A stretch of DNA of 64,000 bases from Peronospora farinosa (taxonomy: Eukaryota; Oomycota; Peronosporomycetes; Peronosporales; Peronosporaceae). The notes beneath the pieces were generated by a model, which worked only from the letters and a program-made list of their open reading frames with translations, ran no database searches and had not been told where the DNA came from. Of this stretch, positions 55,026 to 64,000 are shown piece after piece (positions within the stretch are counted from its first letter, which is position 1; every line of letters begins with the position of its first letter). The translations under genes were made by a program, and so were the position numbers. Location of the stretch: positions 124,001-188,000 of the forward strand of contig CANTFK010000807.1 in assembly GCA_947646735.1 (NCBI GenBank), in the 5' to 3' direction.

Positions 55026-55395
55026 CCACCGACCCCCCCCCCCCAACACAAATTAGCACACACTCTTGGGTGCGACAAAACACAGGGAAGAATCCGACCC
55101 AGTCAAACCACAGCATCATCAGGCGTTCGCAGACAGTCATGGCCTCGAACAACACCACTGGAATCACTCCAACACGGCAAACGAGAAACGACGGCGAGCA
55201 ACTCCTGGCACCGTCCAACGTGGCGGTGCCCAACCATCCGCGAACATACGCGGAGAGTCTTTGCGTCTGGAAGCAGTACGACTGCAGCGGAATCGAACGT
55301 TCGCGTGGCGATGAAGAGATGCGCGAGATGTGGCGACGATAAAGACGTACTCGAGGAAAACAGACCTCGGCTACTTATGCCGTAACACAAGCTTC
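55026..55395 (-). other. 3' remnant of element G with polypurine tract
   Basis: After the purine tract come about 350 bp with open frames on both strands. A plus-strand frame starts MASNNTTGITPTRQTRNDGE and ends EEMREMWRR; none is recognised. On the minus strand this would be the 3' non-coding region of G. It ends where repeat module Y begins. Confidence 0.4.
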
Positions 55396-55838
55396 TGTGG
55401 TGGAGTGGATTCTCAAACGACGTGAGAGAACCACAAACACACACAGCACCGGACTGCTGACTTGCGGAGGGGGTACCCCGATACCGTGTCGTGTTAACCT
55501 TGGGTCTCACCTTGTGTACCCGTCGGCTTGGTTGGTCTTGCTCCTCGGTTGACGCAGAAGATATAGAGACTTGGTCTTGTATAGAGGAACGTGGTGGTCC
55601 CCGAGTGGATATATACTTCACTTGGGACCGGGTTGGGCTCAATTAAGTGGGTCGAGAGCAGTGCACCTGGTACTATGTACCCCTTCGGTGGCTAACGGTT
55701 TCTTGGTCTTTCGACCCCTTTTCTTGTTCCCCGTAGGGAAACCGCTTCCTATAGCGGGTCTTGAATGGGTACGAACCCACAGGTCAAAATACTTCCTGGG
55801 GTTCGTTCGAGCTTATATCTTACCAAACGACTGTCTTC
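55396..55838 (-). repeat. Dispersed repeat module Y, copy 2 (inverted)
   Basis: Reverse complement of 7382-7827, from the CCACTCCACCACA end to GTCTTC. It contains the shared words GGGTACCCCGATACCGTGTCG and GTAGGGAAACCGCTTCCTAT. No coding function recognised. Confidence 0.75.
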
Positions 55839-56041
55839 AGGTGACCCAGGTGACCAAGTGGACCAGGTGACCCAGGTGACCCCAGGTGACCGGTTGCCCC
55901 AAGGTGACCGGTTGACCCCAGATGACCGGTTGACTCCAGGTGACCGGTTGCCCCACATTTCCAAAGTACCCAAAGTTACCAGTTGGCCCAGGTGGCCCAG
56001 GTGACCAAGTGGCCACACGGTACCCCAGGTGGCCAGGTGAC
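55839..56041 (+). repeat. Minisatellite block between Y and X copies
   Basis: About 200 bp of the GGTGACC/GGTNNACCCC unit, more diverged than at 6095-6970, with 17-19-bp spacing. It lies between inverted Y and direct X. Confidence 0.8.
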
Positions 56042-56443
56042 CCAAGGTTATAGAAAGTATAAGGCTTCCTTAAAAGTGCAGAGCCTGTACAAGTCCCATA
56101 TCCTAAAAGAGATAGTTGTTCTCTCACAAGTTGACACGTGGTACCATCCAGGGCGAAGGGTTAGGGACAGGCAAGAAAAACATACAGAGAATAAGATAAA
56201 TAAACAAACTCGAATTTGCATTACACGTGGCAGCTTTAAGCGCCCCCCCTCCAAGCGTTTCTCCGTCACCTCACCTATTCCGGGCGGGATACCCTTAGGC
56301 CACGGACGTCAGGTGCGGTGACGGCTCAAGCAACGCAAGTTGAACCTCAGGATAGTTGGCCTGAGGTGTCAAGACTTAAGTGTGAACTTGTTTCGATCTA
56401 CCCACCTGTTCCGGGGAAGAGATATATTTTGGCGCCCCCGTTG
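56042..56443 (+). repeat. Dispersed repeat module X, copy 2
   Basis: Matches 6971-7381 in the same orientation, from GGTTATAGAAAGTATAAGG to GGCGCCCCCGTTG. The intact GGCGCCCCC here suggests the C11 run of copy 1 grew from it. Confidence 0.75.
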
Positions 56444-56518
56444 CTGGGCCACCTGGTCACCTGGTCCACTTGGGGTCAACCGGTCACCTGGGGCAAACTG
56501 GTCACATAAGGTCACCTT
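56444..56518 (-). repeat. Minisatellite remnant left of element D
   Basis: Units in the reverse orientation (GGTCACCTGGTCCACTTG, GGGTCAACCGGTCACC), the same orientation as the array to the right of D at 63512-63770. Taken together they look like one array split by D. Confidence 0.75.
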
Positions 56519-56835
56519 GTAACGGGCTAAGGACCCGTTACCGTCTTACACTAAAAAGGCGTTGAGGAAGAGCTCTTAATCAACTCGTAAATATAACTCT
56601 GTTTTATTTTTGTCTTGTTTTAATTCGCAGTAAGTGCGAATATGTTTTCTAGCTCATGGGAACCACTCCATATGGAAGTCAACTTATTATTGGCTAATTA
56701 TTGGGTCTGGCACCCCAAATATAAACTAATAATAAAATGACGCGCAGTATCCGCTAATCGGATACTGCCCTATGCCTACTTATGTAATTATATATCATTC
56801 CTATAACTACTTATGTAATAGGTTGCCTCATTACA
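56519..56835 (-). repeat. 3' LTR of element D
   Basis: 317 bp, on the plus strand from TGTAACGGGC to CATTACA. It differs at one base from the part of the 5' LTR that survives (63271-63511). The purine tract TAAAGAGGGAGGTGA (minus strand, 56836-56850) abuts it. Confidence 0.9.
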
Positions 56836-57130
56836 TCACCTCCCTCTTTAAGTTGTGCTTACTACAACGTAAGCTTATAACATGACAAATGATTCTTTTC
56901 ACCAAAAATGCAGCGACACAACCTCGAGCCTGCTCAGTGACACACAACTGGGCAGCATGACCCTGACCGCGCGCGCAAGGATATATCTGACGACAACAAC
57001 CGTATGATCTGCAGGGAGCAGACACCGCGAGTCACGGGCGCACACTTAATCCCGTGAACGCTATACAGTTTTATCGGCGTTTATCATCCATAATTGCGAG
57101 AACTCATAACGAAACTCTTTATTCGCTATC

Positions 57131-57205
57131 ATTGCGTTGGTGCAGTGGCTTGCCACTGAGTTATTGATCGTGATGTCGCTGTTTGGATCCCCACGTGCGC
57201 CAAAG
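57131..57205 (+). other. tRNA-like module in the 3' region of element D
   Basis: The plus strand (antisense to the element) reads a perfect A box TGGTGCAGTGG (57138-57148), then GCTTGCCACTGAG, and ends TTTGGATCCCCACGTGCGCCA. The B box is decayed (GTTTGGATCC). C has the complementary pattern: decayed A box, perfect B box. So the ancestral module had both. It lies about 390 bp upstream of the antisense coiled-coil ORF on the same strand. Confidence 0.45.
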
Positions 57206-57214
57206 TTTGATTCG

Positions 57215-58468
57215 CTATGGCACCTCACATAGTCGCAAAATGCCATCCAAGTTTTCTCGAGCCTCATAATTAATCTCGGAATCGCTCGGGGACTCGTCGT
57301 CAAAATTCGGCTGCTCGCGAGCATCACGGCTCGCGAGATTGGGGCTGGAATCGGCAGCATCGCTCGCTATCGCCGTCTTCCTACGCGACTCATAATCCTC
57401 GACCACGTCTGATACATCCTGAGCCAGCATACTTCGAGGTTCCCATGTATCGTCCGCCGGCGTATATATCCCAACCAGCGAACCCTGTAATGTTTCTCGA
57501 CGTGTTTCTTCGTGGGCACCGAGTTATTACTCGGCGCATAAAACTTATGATCCTCTTTATCGACAATTCGGTCGACAATCCAGCGCCGCGCACCTGATGC
57601 ATCAATCAAGGGAGGAGGAGCATCACGACGGAAGACCTCTGGCGATGAGCGCCGATTCTCGCAATCAGGCGCCTGTACAATCGAATGACGAGCTGCGCCT
57701 ACTTCGCGCTGAAGCTGAGGAGTCGAAGAATGCCCTACTTGATGCTCGCGAGATCGCTGAGAGAGCTCAAGATCGTGCGGATGCTGCGACTGAGGCTGAT
57801 GAGCGGACTCGACGTGAGCAGCTGGTACTGGCTGAGCGCCTATGTCAACTTGAGACAACTGCGTTCGGAGGACCCCAGCAGATCGATTCTGCACGCGTTC
57901 GGACAGGTTCAGTCGTCGGCAGTGTCGTCGTCAAGGGATGTCGGATTTTGAGCCGGCACAGAAGAGCGGGGAAGATTCGAAGGGAGATCCGCCGGTAGGT
58001 AAGCCTTGAGAACGTCGGGTGCAAACGCATAGATGTAGGTATGTCTAGCGTGTAAGCGTCACCATGCACCTTAACAACCCGAATTGGGCCAATACATTTT
58101 GGCGCTAACTTATTAGCGCCCAAATTCGTCATTGAGGTGCTCGGTAATTCACTTGTTGATAATAATACTCTGTCACCTTCTCGAAATATCAACATATTCT
58201 TTCGACTTCGTTCGTCTGCGTTCTCCTTTTGCTTATCGACTGCCTCTTGTAATGCATCACGCACAAAACGCGTAATTCCTTGTCTTAATAGCAGAAATTC
58301 GGTTACTGCAGCCGAACTTACAGGCGACGTATTCTCATTTGGATCAAAATTAGCAACGGGAGACGCGATGGAAAGCATCGCGTCAGGAGTCGATATGCCA
58401 TTGGCCACAAAATTACCAGCATTAGCTGCATCGGCAGCAACCTCATTCGCATCGTAATCAATCATCAA
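57215..58468 (-). pseudogene. Integrase tail, linker and chromodomain of element D
   Basis: 57845-58468 covers the integrase tail (LAPKCIGPIRVVKVHGDAYT, LDIPTSMRLHPTF) and then shifts frame. 57367-57894 covers the linker (low complexity, PAAHVESAHQPQSQHPHDLE) and chromodomain (GARRWIVDRIVDKEDHKFY, KHYRVRWLGY), with a frameshift just before the 'D.TWEP' strand. 57215-57430 ends the domain (MLAQDVSDVVEDYES). Confidence 0.85.
57597..57998 (+). other. Antisense coiled-coil ORF in element D
   Basis: 133 residues opposite the integrase-chromodomain linker. The central about 65 residues have strong heptads (NDELRLLRAEAEESKNALLD, AREIAERAQDRADAATEADE, RTRREQLVLAERLCQLETT). The N-terminus is basic/His-rich and the C-terminus Arg-rich (SRHRRAGKIRREIRR). 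It is nearly identical to the frame in C (13561-13924), and changes are mostly conservative (Ile/Leu, Met/Ile, Ala/Asp, Glu/Asp). No promoter is proven. It could be a shadow of the sense linker, but the sense linker is low complexity, while this frame looks like folded helix. Confidence 0.45.
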
Positions 58469-59594
58469 TAGTTTCGGCGCAATTCCATCCGTAGATACTC
58501 CCCCACCAAGCTTGGGGACAGGGGGCTTTGAAGGGGGAGAGGGAAGAGCGCCGGAACGCGAGGATGCCTCGCGTTGTTAACGAAAAAGGGCGTCAACCCG
58601 GTCGACGCATGGACTGCATTGTTGACTGCATACTCTGCAAGTGGAAGAAACGAACTCCATGACGAGAACGATGTTGCATAACTGCGCAAGACATCTTAGA
58701 GCACTCTGTTCACACGCTCCGTTTGCCCATCCGTCTCTGGATGGGCAGCCGTAGACATAAGCAACCGCGTGCCTAATAGCTGGAATAATTCGGCCCAGAA
58801 AGCCGAAGTGAAACGCGGGTCACGGTCCGAAACAATAGATTCTGGCAAGCCGTGATGCCTAAAGATAAGATCAATGAACATCTTCGCTGTCGTCTCCGCC
58901 GTAATGCTGGCGGAGACCGGAGCAAAATGCACCATTTTGCTGAATCGATCCACTAGAACCAATACGCCTGTGCGTTTCTGTTCATCCGGTGGAAGTCCAA
59001 AGATAAATCCATGCTGACCGAGCGCCAGGCTTCCGTAGCAATCGGAAGCGGACGCAATGGGTCTTGTGAAGACGGCGCGGGCTTCACACGCTGACAGGTT
59101 TCTCAGTAGCGCACCCATTTCTGGATGTACTTATACATTCGCGGCCAGAAAAGTACGCGAGAAATAGCCGCAAACGTCTTCTCGCGACCCAGGTGTCCGC
59201 CAGCTGGGCTTTCGAGAAATTCATGTACCAATCGGGCTCGAAGGTCGTCATCAGCAGGGATGACGACACGCGGGGAATCAAAGACGTCCATCGTGTATGT
59301 CAGCAACGGACCGTCAAGCGCGTAACGCTTGATGTTGTCGCGTGTTGGTTTCGTCAACTTCACGAGTAAAATCTTGCTCGGGTCCCTGAGATATTTTATA
59401 ATTCCTGTATAGAAGGAATCATTCCCGTATGATTCAGCGATCTGAGTTCGGATCGACAGCACGGGTGTCAAAATCTTCGTCGTCATCAACATTCTCCGTT
59501 TGATGACCCATGTCGCGCCGAGGATCGTAATCAGGACGATGAGAAAGCGCGTCAGCGAGAATGTTATTCTTGCCAGGCTTGTAATGCACCACAA
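58465..59594 (-). pseudogene. Integrase of element D (core)
   Basis: 59103-59594 includes the H2C2 region (RARLVHEFLESPAGGHLGRE) and breaks near WVRY. 58696-59118 has the catalytic core: IFGLPPDEQKRTGVLVLVD, SIVSDRDPRFTSAFWAELF and HPETDGQTERVNRVL, so the second Asp and the Glu are intact. 58465-58689 continues (LPLAEYAVNNAVHASTGLTP). Breaks are few and could be recent. Confidence 0.88.
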
Positions 59595-59613
59595 AATTAT
59601 ACTCGGCGAAAAA

Positions 59614-60069
59614 TTACAACCATCGTGCCATACGCTGGGACAAGTGAGGACTCTTGACGGCGGAACGCAATGATACGTGATCTGTGTAGATAGAAAACAT
59701 CTTTTCGCCGAGCAAATATACTCTGAACTTGATTAGCTCGTAGCGCATAGCCAAAAGATCCTTGTCGTGTACCGGATAATTTTTCACGGCAGATTTCATC
59801 TGTCGTGATTGAAAACTCACGACGCGCTCTCGACCCTCGTAATCAAATTGCATGAGGGCACATCCTATAGCGAAATTGCTCGCGTCACATACGACGTGGA
59901 ATGGCTCGGAGTCATCAGGTAGCATCAGCACAGGTGCCTCGGACAAGCTCTTCTTCACGGAGTCGAAGGCAGATTGATGTTCTGCCGTCCATAACCATAC
60001 TGCATCTTTCTTGAGCAAAGCCGATAATGGCTGAATTAGCTCAGCATACTTCTTCGTATACTTATGCAA
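59614..60069 (-). pseudogene. RNase H of element D
   Basis: 151-residue frame: LSEAPVLMLPDDSEPFHVVC, DASNFAIGCALMQFDYEGRE (first Asp), YPVHDKDLLAMRYELIKFRV and FSIYTDHVSLRSAVKSPHLS (third Asp). All expected motifs are readable; the frame is cut from the RT by a stop and shift near 60100-60155. Confidence 0.88.
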
Positions 60070-60154
60070 GTAAATCGCCAGACCGAGCCATTAACTTAAT
60101 TCAGTTTGGTTCCTGGGCGTTGGCCAGGAACAGATCGATGAGGTCTTCTCAGGA

Positions 60155-61054
60155 TCAGCGCGGACACCTTCCTTGCTGACGTAGCATCCGAGTACTGGAA
60201 ATCACAGGAACGCAGAAAACACATTTCTTCAAATTCGCATGCAATTTATTCTCGCGCATAGCTTGAAACACCTGCTTCAAGTGTCGAAGGTGTACCTCCG
60301 TAGCGCTGACCTTTTGCTCAGCGCGGCTGTGAACCAAAATGTCGTCAAAGTAGCTCGGTGCAAAATCGCGAAGTGGGCGAAGTACTTGTGTCACCATCCG
60401 ATTGAACGTAGCTGGAGCGTTCTTAAGACCTTGTGGCATGACTAACCACTCCCAAAGCATCCCGCTTGGGGTGCTGACCGCAGTGAACGGAAAGTCACTG
60501 TCCCTTATGAGGATCTGATAGAAACTATCTGTCAGATCTATGGCGCTGTAGATCTCGCTCCCGGACATGGTATTCAATACCATGTCTTTTCGAGGGATAG
60601 GTGTTTGAGCCGGGATCGTGGCGTCATTCAGCTTGTTGAAGGCGTGCACAATGCACCAACCGCCGGTGGCTTTATTCGCACAGAAAGTCGAGCTTGAATG
60701 TGGTGAGATACTCTCGCGGACACGGACAGCCTTGCGGCGACCCTCGAAAAATTCATCAATAGCGATGACTTGATCTCGCGGTAACGGCCACTGCCGTGTC
60801 ACGCAATATTTCGATCCTGGCACGAGATCTATCTCGTGTCGCACACCACGATCCGCCGGAAGCTCAGCTGGAATTTTCTCCGGGAAAATATCGGCGTACT
60901 CACGTGCGACATTGTATACAGGGTTGCCCGAAGCACGAAAAGCATCCCAAGACTGTGCCGCGAAGCGTTCTTCGCGCGCTGATTTAGGCTCGGATCTCTT
61001 CGGGCGAGCCTCCAGAACTTCTTCACTGGCTGTTCGGTGGCTGAAACGATGCAC
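60155..61054 (-). pseudogene. Reverse transcriptase of element D (intact domain)
   Basis: 299 residues open across the entire fingers and palm: RGVRHEIDLVPGSKYCVTRQ, IPAQTPIPRKDMVLNTMSGS, SAIDLTDSFYQILIRDSDFP, MLWEWLVMPQGLKNAPATFN and the catalytic SYFDDILVHSRAE. The domain itself looks able to fold, but it is separated from the rest of pol by frameshifts on both sides. Confidence 0.9.
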
Positions 61055-61195
61055 ACTTGCTCGATGTCGCCGGCCTTGAGGTCATGAAGGAAGTCTTTCC
61101 ATGTAAGGTCTGGCAGAGATGTGATATCTGCAGCAGTGCACGGTGAGCTCGCTACCTAAATGTAGCGGCTACGATGTGGGGATCCCTCCACATAT

Positions 61196-61713
61196 TCAAG
61201 CGCGCATACGGATTCCGTCACTCGGAATCAAATGAATCAACATGTTGACGTGAATTTCGTCGTCTCCTTGATCGACGTGCTCCTTTCTTGCGTTTCTCAT
61301 GCGTCTCGAGCCCCTGCTCGAGACTGATACTTCGCTATCACAAGAGGATGATGTACCCCCCCCCTCTAGACGTGGGAGCTCTGTCTCCACCACGTCGGTC
61401 TCACGCGGATCCATAGTTCGCCCATTCTCGTCAATCAAAGGCGGGAGCTCGTCTTCGACCGCTTCACTTGTTGGGGATGCGGGAGCCCCTGCTCGACCGC
61501 CTCGTTGAGAATCGGGAACCCCTGTTCGACCGATGTCGGTGTGTGCGGAAACCGCTGTTCGACCGCTTCGTTCTGTGGCTCCGTCAGTGTAACGGAACAT
61601 ACTGCGCACAGAGGGCCATCGCTCTCTCTGTGTTGACTACTAGTCGTGGCTAGTTCGTTAACGACCCTGACGTGAGGCCAATCGGATGAAGCGACCAACA
61701 AATGAGTAAACAC
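61196..61713 (-). pseudogene. Protease-RT spacer of element D
   Basis: Contains about one and a half copies of the 66-bp unit that is expanded in C (VEQRFPHTPTSVEQGF, ILNEAVEQGLP), then an acidic, Ser-rich stretch (PPLIDENGRTMDPRETDVVE). It gives the pre-expansion state for C. Confidence 0.75.
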
Positions 61714-61725
61714 TTCACTGGCGTC

Positions 61726-62667
61726 TTAACCGCTTCGTCGTTTGACGGACCGAGATAGCCAATCTATCTTCGGCTGACACCGTGACAGCCACGGTATCCC
61801 AAGTATGCACTCAAATGCATAGTTCATCTCGTACACCAAAAATTCGTCATTACTCTGGAAACCGTCGAAGTTGTACGGTAAAACTACTAATTTACGCGGA
61901 ACACGTTTTGGTTGTCTATCGGCAAGTTTGACAACGATGTCACCTGGACCTTCTCGAACCGTGACAGTCGACGGGAGAAGGGACAAACAGGATAAGCGAA
62001 AGAAACTGTTGGAAGCGCCCAAAACCAACAACGCTCGAAGTGGTCGCTTCACTCCAGACACGATGAGACTAATAATAATTAGTCTCGAATCATCGCGCAT
62101 GGTGGTGGCATTGAAGTGAGTATGAATTACTTTGGGGCTACAAGCCCGAGCTTCCACCTGAGTACTCAGGGCTTCATTTCTGCCAGTAGGGCGCTCCGCG
62201 CCTACTAGGACCGCTCGTTTTTTTAGCGGGACCACCGACGACACAGCGTTTCCTCGTGAGACAGCTGTGTTCATAGTCACCGGCGCTGGTGATTTACAGG
62301 CAGCCGCACGATGGCCTGTCTTACCACAGCGAAAACACTTCATCGTGTTAGGATTGCGAATGTCGCGGCCTAATGATTTGCCGCAATCACGAGAGGACTC
62401 AATTGCATCAATTTTAATTGGCTCTGGGCCAGACGTCCGGGGATGTTGTGACGCTGCGTGCAGGTACGACGACGAAACAGTGTAATCCTCACTAGCGCGA
62501 GGGGCAAATGCCTCCTCAAGGGACTTTTGTTTAGCACGTGTGAGGCAGTAACGCGTCATGCCCTCTTGCATACCAAAAATAAAGACATGGACTTGTGAAG
62601 CCATGTCAATTGGCTGCGTGGTAATGCACGAAGGGAGATGACGTGTCTTCTGCACGTAGTCACGCAT
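61726..62667 (-). pseudogene. Gag C-terminus, zinc knuckle and protease of element D
   Basis: 313 residues: Gag core (MRDYVQKTRHLPSCITTQPI, FIFGMQEGMTRYCLTRA), perfect CCHC knuckle (CFRCGKTGHRAAAC), spacer, then the protease. The active-site block reads ALLVLGASNSFF where D[ST]GA is expected: the catalytic Asp is replaced by Val and the next residue by Leu. The end motif ECILGIPWLSRCQPKIDW is intact. The loss of Asp should abolish protease activity. Confidence 0.88.
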
Positions 62668-62872
62668 CGACAGCTTGCCCTGTCGGAGTGAGAATTAATT
62701 TGCATGCAAGCGAGATTCATCTTGAGGAGGCTCGAAATCCAGTCGTATGTCACGCTGGATATCGTCCAGCGTGGGAAAAGCCGACTCATCTACGACGAGC
62801 TTTCCGACAGCCCATTCCTTGGCTTTTCCAACAAGCCGAGACAGCAGGAAATTGACCTTGGCCGTCGAAGCG

Positions 62873-63244
62873 TCAATTAATCTTAAACGCTATTCCAATA
62901 TCCACCTCGCGAAACCAGCGATTGAGGAAGAGACGATCCGGACCATCACCGGAGTACGTTGACGTCTCCATCTTGATAGCGTCATGGTGCGAAGTGCGCG
63001 AGGGAGTCAATACTCGCCGATTCGCTTCGGCGAGCTCACGCACCATAAAGTCTTGGATGGCGGCACGTTGATCATCGGACGTCGCTGTGCTCAGCAGCGA
63101 CGTCACAATAGTTTCACCAGACACCACCGCGAGGAGATGTAGTGCCTGCCACTCCACCGAGGTGAGATGTGGAAAATCAGAATGCTCCAGCGAGACCGCT
63201 GGAGCCACCGAAGACTCGTCCATGTTCATCTCGAATCTGGTCAT
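62873..63244 (-). pseudogene. Gag N-terminus of element D
   Basis: Starts MTRFEMNMDESSVAPAVSLE, 26 bp from the LTR, and runs to a TGA after IGIAFKIN. Gag homology continues in the +1 frame ([20 protein letters not shown], then [20 protein letters not shown]) up to a TAA near 62695. The FKIN-stop occurs at the same place in C. Confidence 0.85.
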
Positions 63245-63249
63245 TGGAA

Positions 63250-63268
63250 GGACTACGAAGTGCTACCA
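63250..63268 (-). other. Primer-binding site of element D
   Basis: The minus strand reads TGGTAGCACTTCGTAGTCC two bases from the 5' LTR. It begins TGG, complementary to a tRNA CCA end. The tRNA is not identified. C's equivalent is mutated and E's is similar. Confidence 0.7.
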
Positions 63269-63270
63269 AG

Positions 63271-63511
63271 TGTAACGGGCTAAGGACCCGTTACCGTCTT
63301 ACACTAAAAAGGCGTTGAGGAAGAGCTCTTAATCAACTCGTAAATATAACTCTGTTTTATTTTTGTCTTGTTTTAATTCGCAGTAAGTGCGAATATGTTT
63401 TCTAGCTCATGGGAACCACTCCATATGGAAGTCAACTTATTATTGGCTAATTATTGGGTCTGGCACCCCAAATATAAACCAATAATAAAATGACGCGCAG
63501 TATCCGCTAAT
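63271..63511 (-). repeat. 5' LTR of element D (truncated)
   Basis: 241 of 317 bp remain. It matches 56519-56759 except for one base (AAACCAATAA versus AAACTAATAA). The outer 76 bp, including the TG end, are replaced by minisatellite starting at GGGTCCACCGG. Confidence 0.9.
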
Positions 63512-63770
63512 AGGGTCCACCGGTCTTCTGGTGTCCACCGGTCTTCTGGGTCCATCGGTCACCTGGGTCCACCGGCACTTGGGTCCACCGGTCTTCTAGG
63601 GTCCACCGGTCATCTGGGGTCCACCGGTCTTCTGGGTCCACCGGTCACCTGGATCCACCGGTCATCTGGGTCCACCGGTCACCTGGGTCCACCGGTCATC
63701 TGGGTCCACCAGTCGCCTGGGGTCTACCTGTCACTTTGGGTCAACCGGTCACCTGGGGTCAACCTAAGCT
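63512..63770 (-). repeat. Minisatellite right of element D
   Basis: About 14 units of GGGTCCACCGGTCACCTG and its variant with GGTCTTCTG. It is the reverse complement of the unit at 6095-6970. The unit is more homogeneous in its CCACCGGTC half. Confidence 0.92.
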
Positions 63771-64000
63771 GTCCTAGCGGCACTGGACCTTCGGGCTGTA
63801 GTGCAGGGAAATCTGGTACCTTCTCCGAACTCGGGACCTTGGACTAGTTCGGGGCCCTGGTCACTCCCTGTCACTCATTCAAGAGAGTGACCGAGATCTT
63901 TCACGCCAGTTATTATAATAACTACGAAGGGCCCCCATTTATCTGGCACTTCTCCACAGCTGTCCCCTGCGCGCTGGTCTTCCGAACTGTGGCAAGTCCC
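63771..64000. other. Minisatellite outer flank
   Basis: No gene. On the reverse strand GAAGGTCCAGTGCC with CCCTGCACTACAGC weakly matches GAAAGTCCAGTGCC and CCCTACAGTGCAGAGC near 5920-5975, the left flank of the first array. So the array's outer flank may also be shared. Confidence 0.35.

Larger units (their letters stand above)
56519..63511 (-). mobile_element. Element D: nearly full-length Ty3/gypsy chromovirus
   Basis: 7.0 kb on the minus strand: truncated 5' LTR, PBS, gag with zinc knuckle, protease, repeat spacer, RT, RNase H, integrase, linker with antisense coil, chromodomain, tRNA-like module, PPT and 3' LTR. Same family as C. LTRs are almost identical, yet several frameshifts and stops break the polyprotein. 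It is flanked on both sides by minisatellite in one orientation. Confidence 0.92.

Overview
The window looks like nuclear DNA of a filamentous oomycete, most likely of the Phytophthora / downy-mildew group. Host genes are compact, with a few introns of about 50-90 nt that start GTATG, GTACG, GTGAG or GTAAG. They lie in an island flanked by Ty3/gypsy retrotransposon wreckage whose LTRs start TGTAA and end TTACA. No species is claimed.

Left flank (1-15.7 kb): a decayed minus-strand Ty3/gypsy chromovirus (element A, about 740-5640); an 18-bp GC-rich minisatellite (6095-6970) with two dispersed repeat modules (called X and Y here); a plus-strand gypsy element (C, 8021-14654) that has lost its protease and gained a 66-bp tandem expansion; and, fused tail-to-tail to it, the 5' LTR and part of gag of another minus-strand element (E, 14655-15738). 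15.7-18.1 kb holds no gene I can support.

Host island (18.2-54 kb): an orphan ORF; a nuclear-looking zipper-bearing protein (minus); a giant coiled-coil protein with a GOLD domain (minus); an ankyrin-like/FYVE protein (plus); a two-exon TRIAP1/Mdm35 homologue; an EDRF1 homologue (4 exons); a C2 + helical DUF1765-like + PH protein (minus, 3 exons); a VPS9-domain Rab5-type GEF (3 exons); mitochondrial CPT2; a Mediator-kinase CDK8 homologue (minus, 4 exons) divergent from MAF1, the Pol III repressor (3 exons); a 3.8-kb poor region with a near-perfect 26-bp hairpin; and a REXO4-type exonuclease (minus, 3 exons). Several products act in endosome or phosphoinositide traffic (GOLD coil, FYVE, C2/PH, VPS9), others in transcription control (CDK8, MAF1, EDRF1-like) or mitochondrial lipid handling (TRIAP1, CPT2). 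I see no operon-like logic beyond the divergent pairs.

Right flank (54.2-64 kb): a fragment of an A-type pol interrupted by an LTR (G); inverted copies of X/Y with minisatellite; and a nearly full-length minus-strand gypsy element (D, 56519-63511) sitting inside a minisatellite array. D's two LTRs differ at one site over the shared 241 bp, yet its coding frames are broken and its protease lacks the catalytic Asp.

The most unusual pattern is at the 3' ends of the gypsy elements. In A, C and D an antisense reading frame of coiled-coil character lies opposite the integrase-chromodomain linker. In C and D the substitution pattern fits the antisense frame better than the sense frame, and a tRNA-like A-box/B-box module lies upstream on the same antisense strand.
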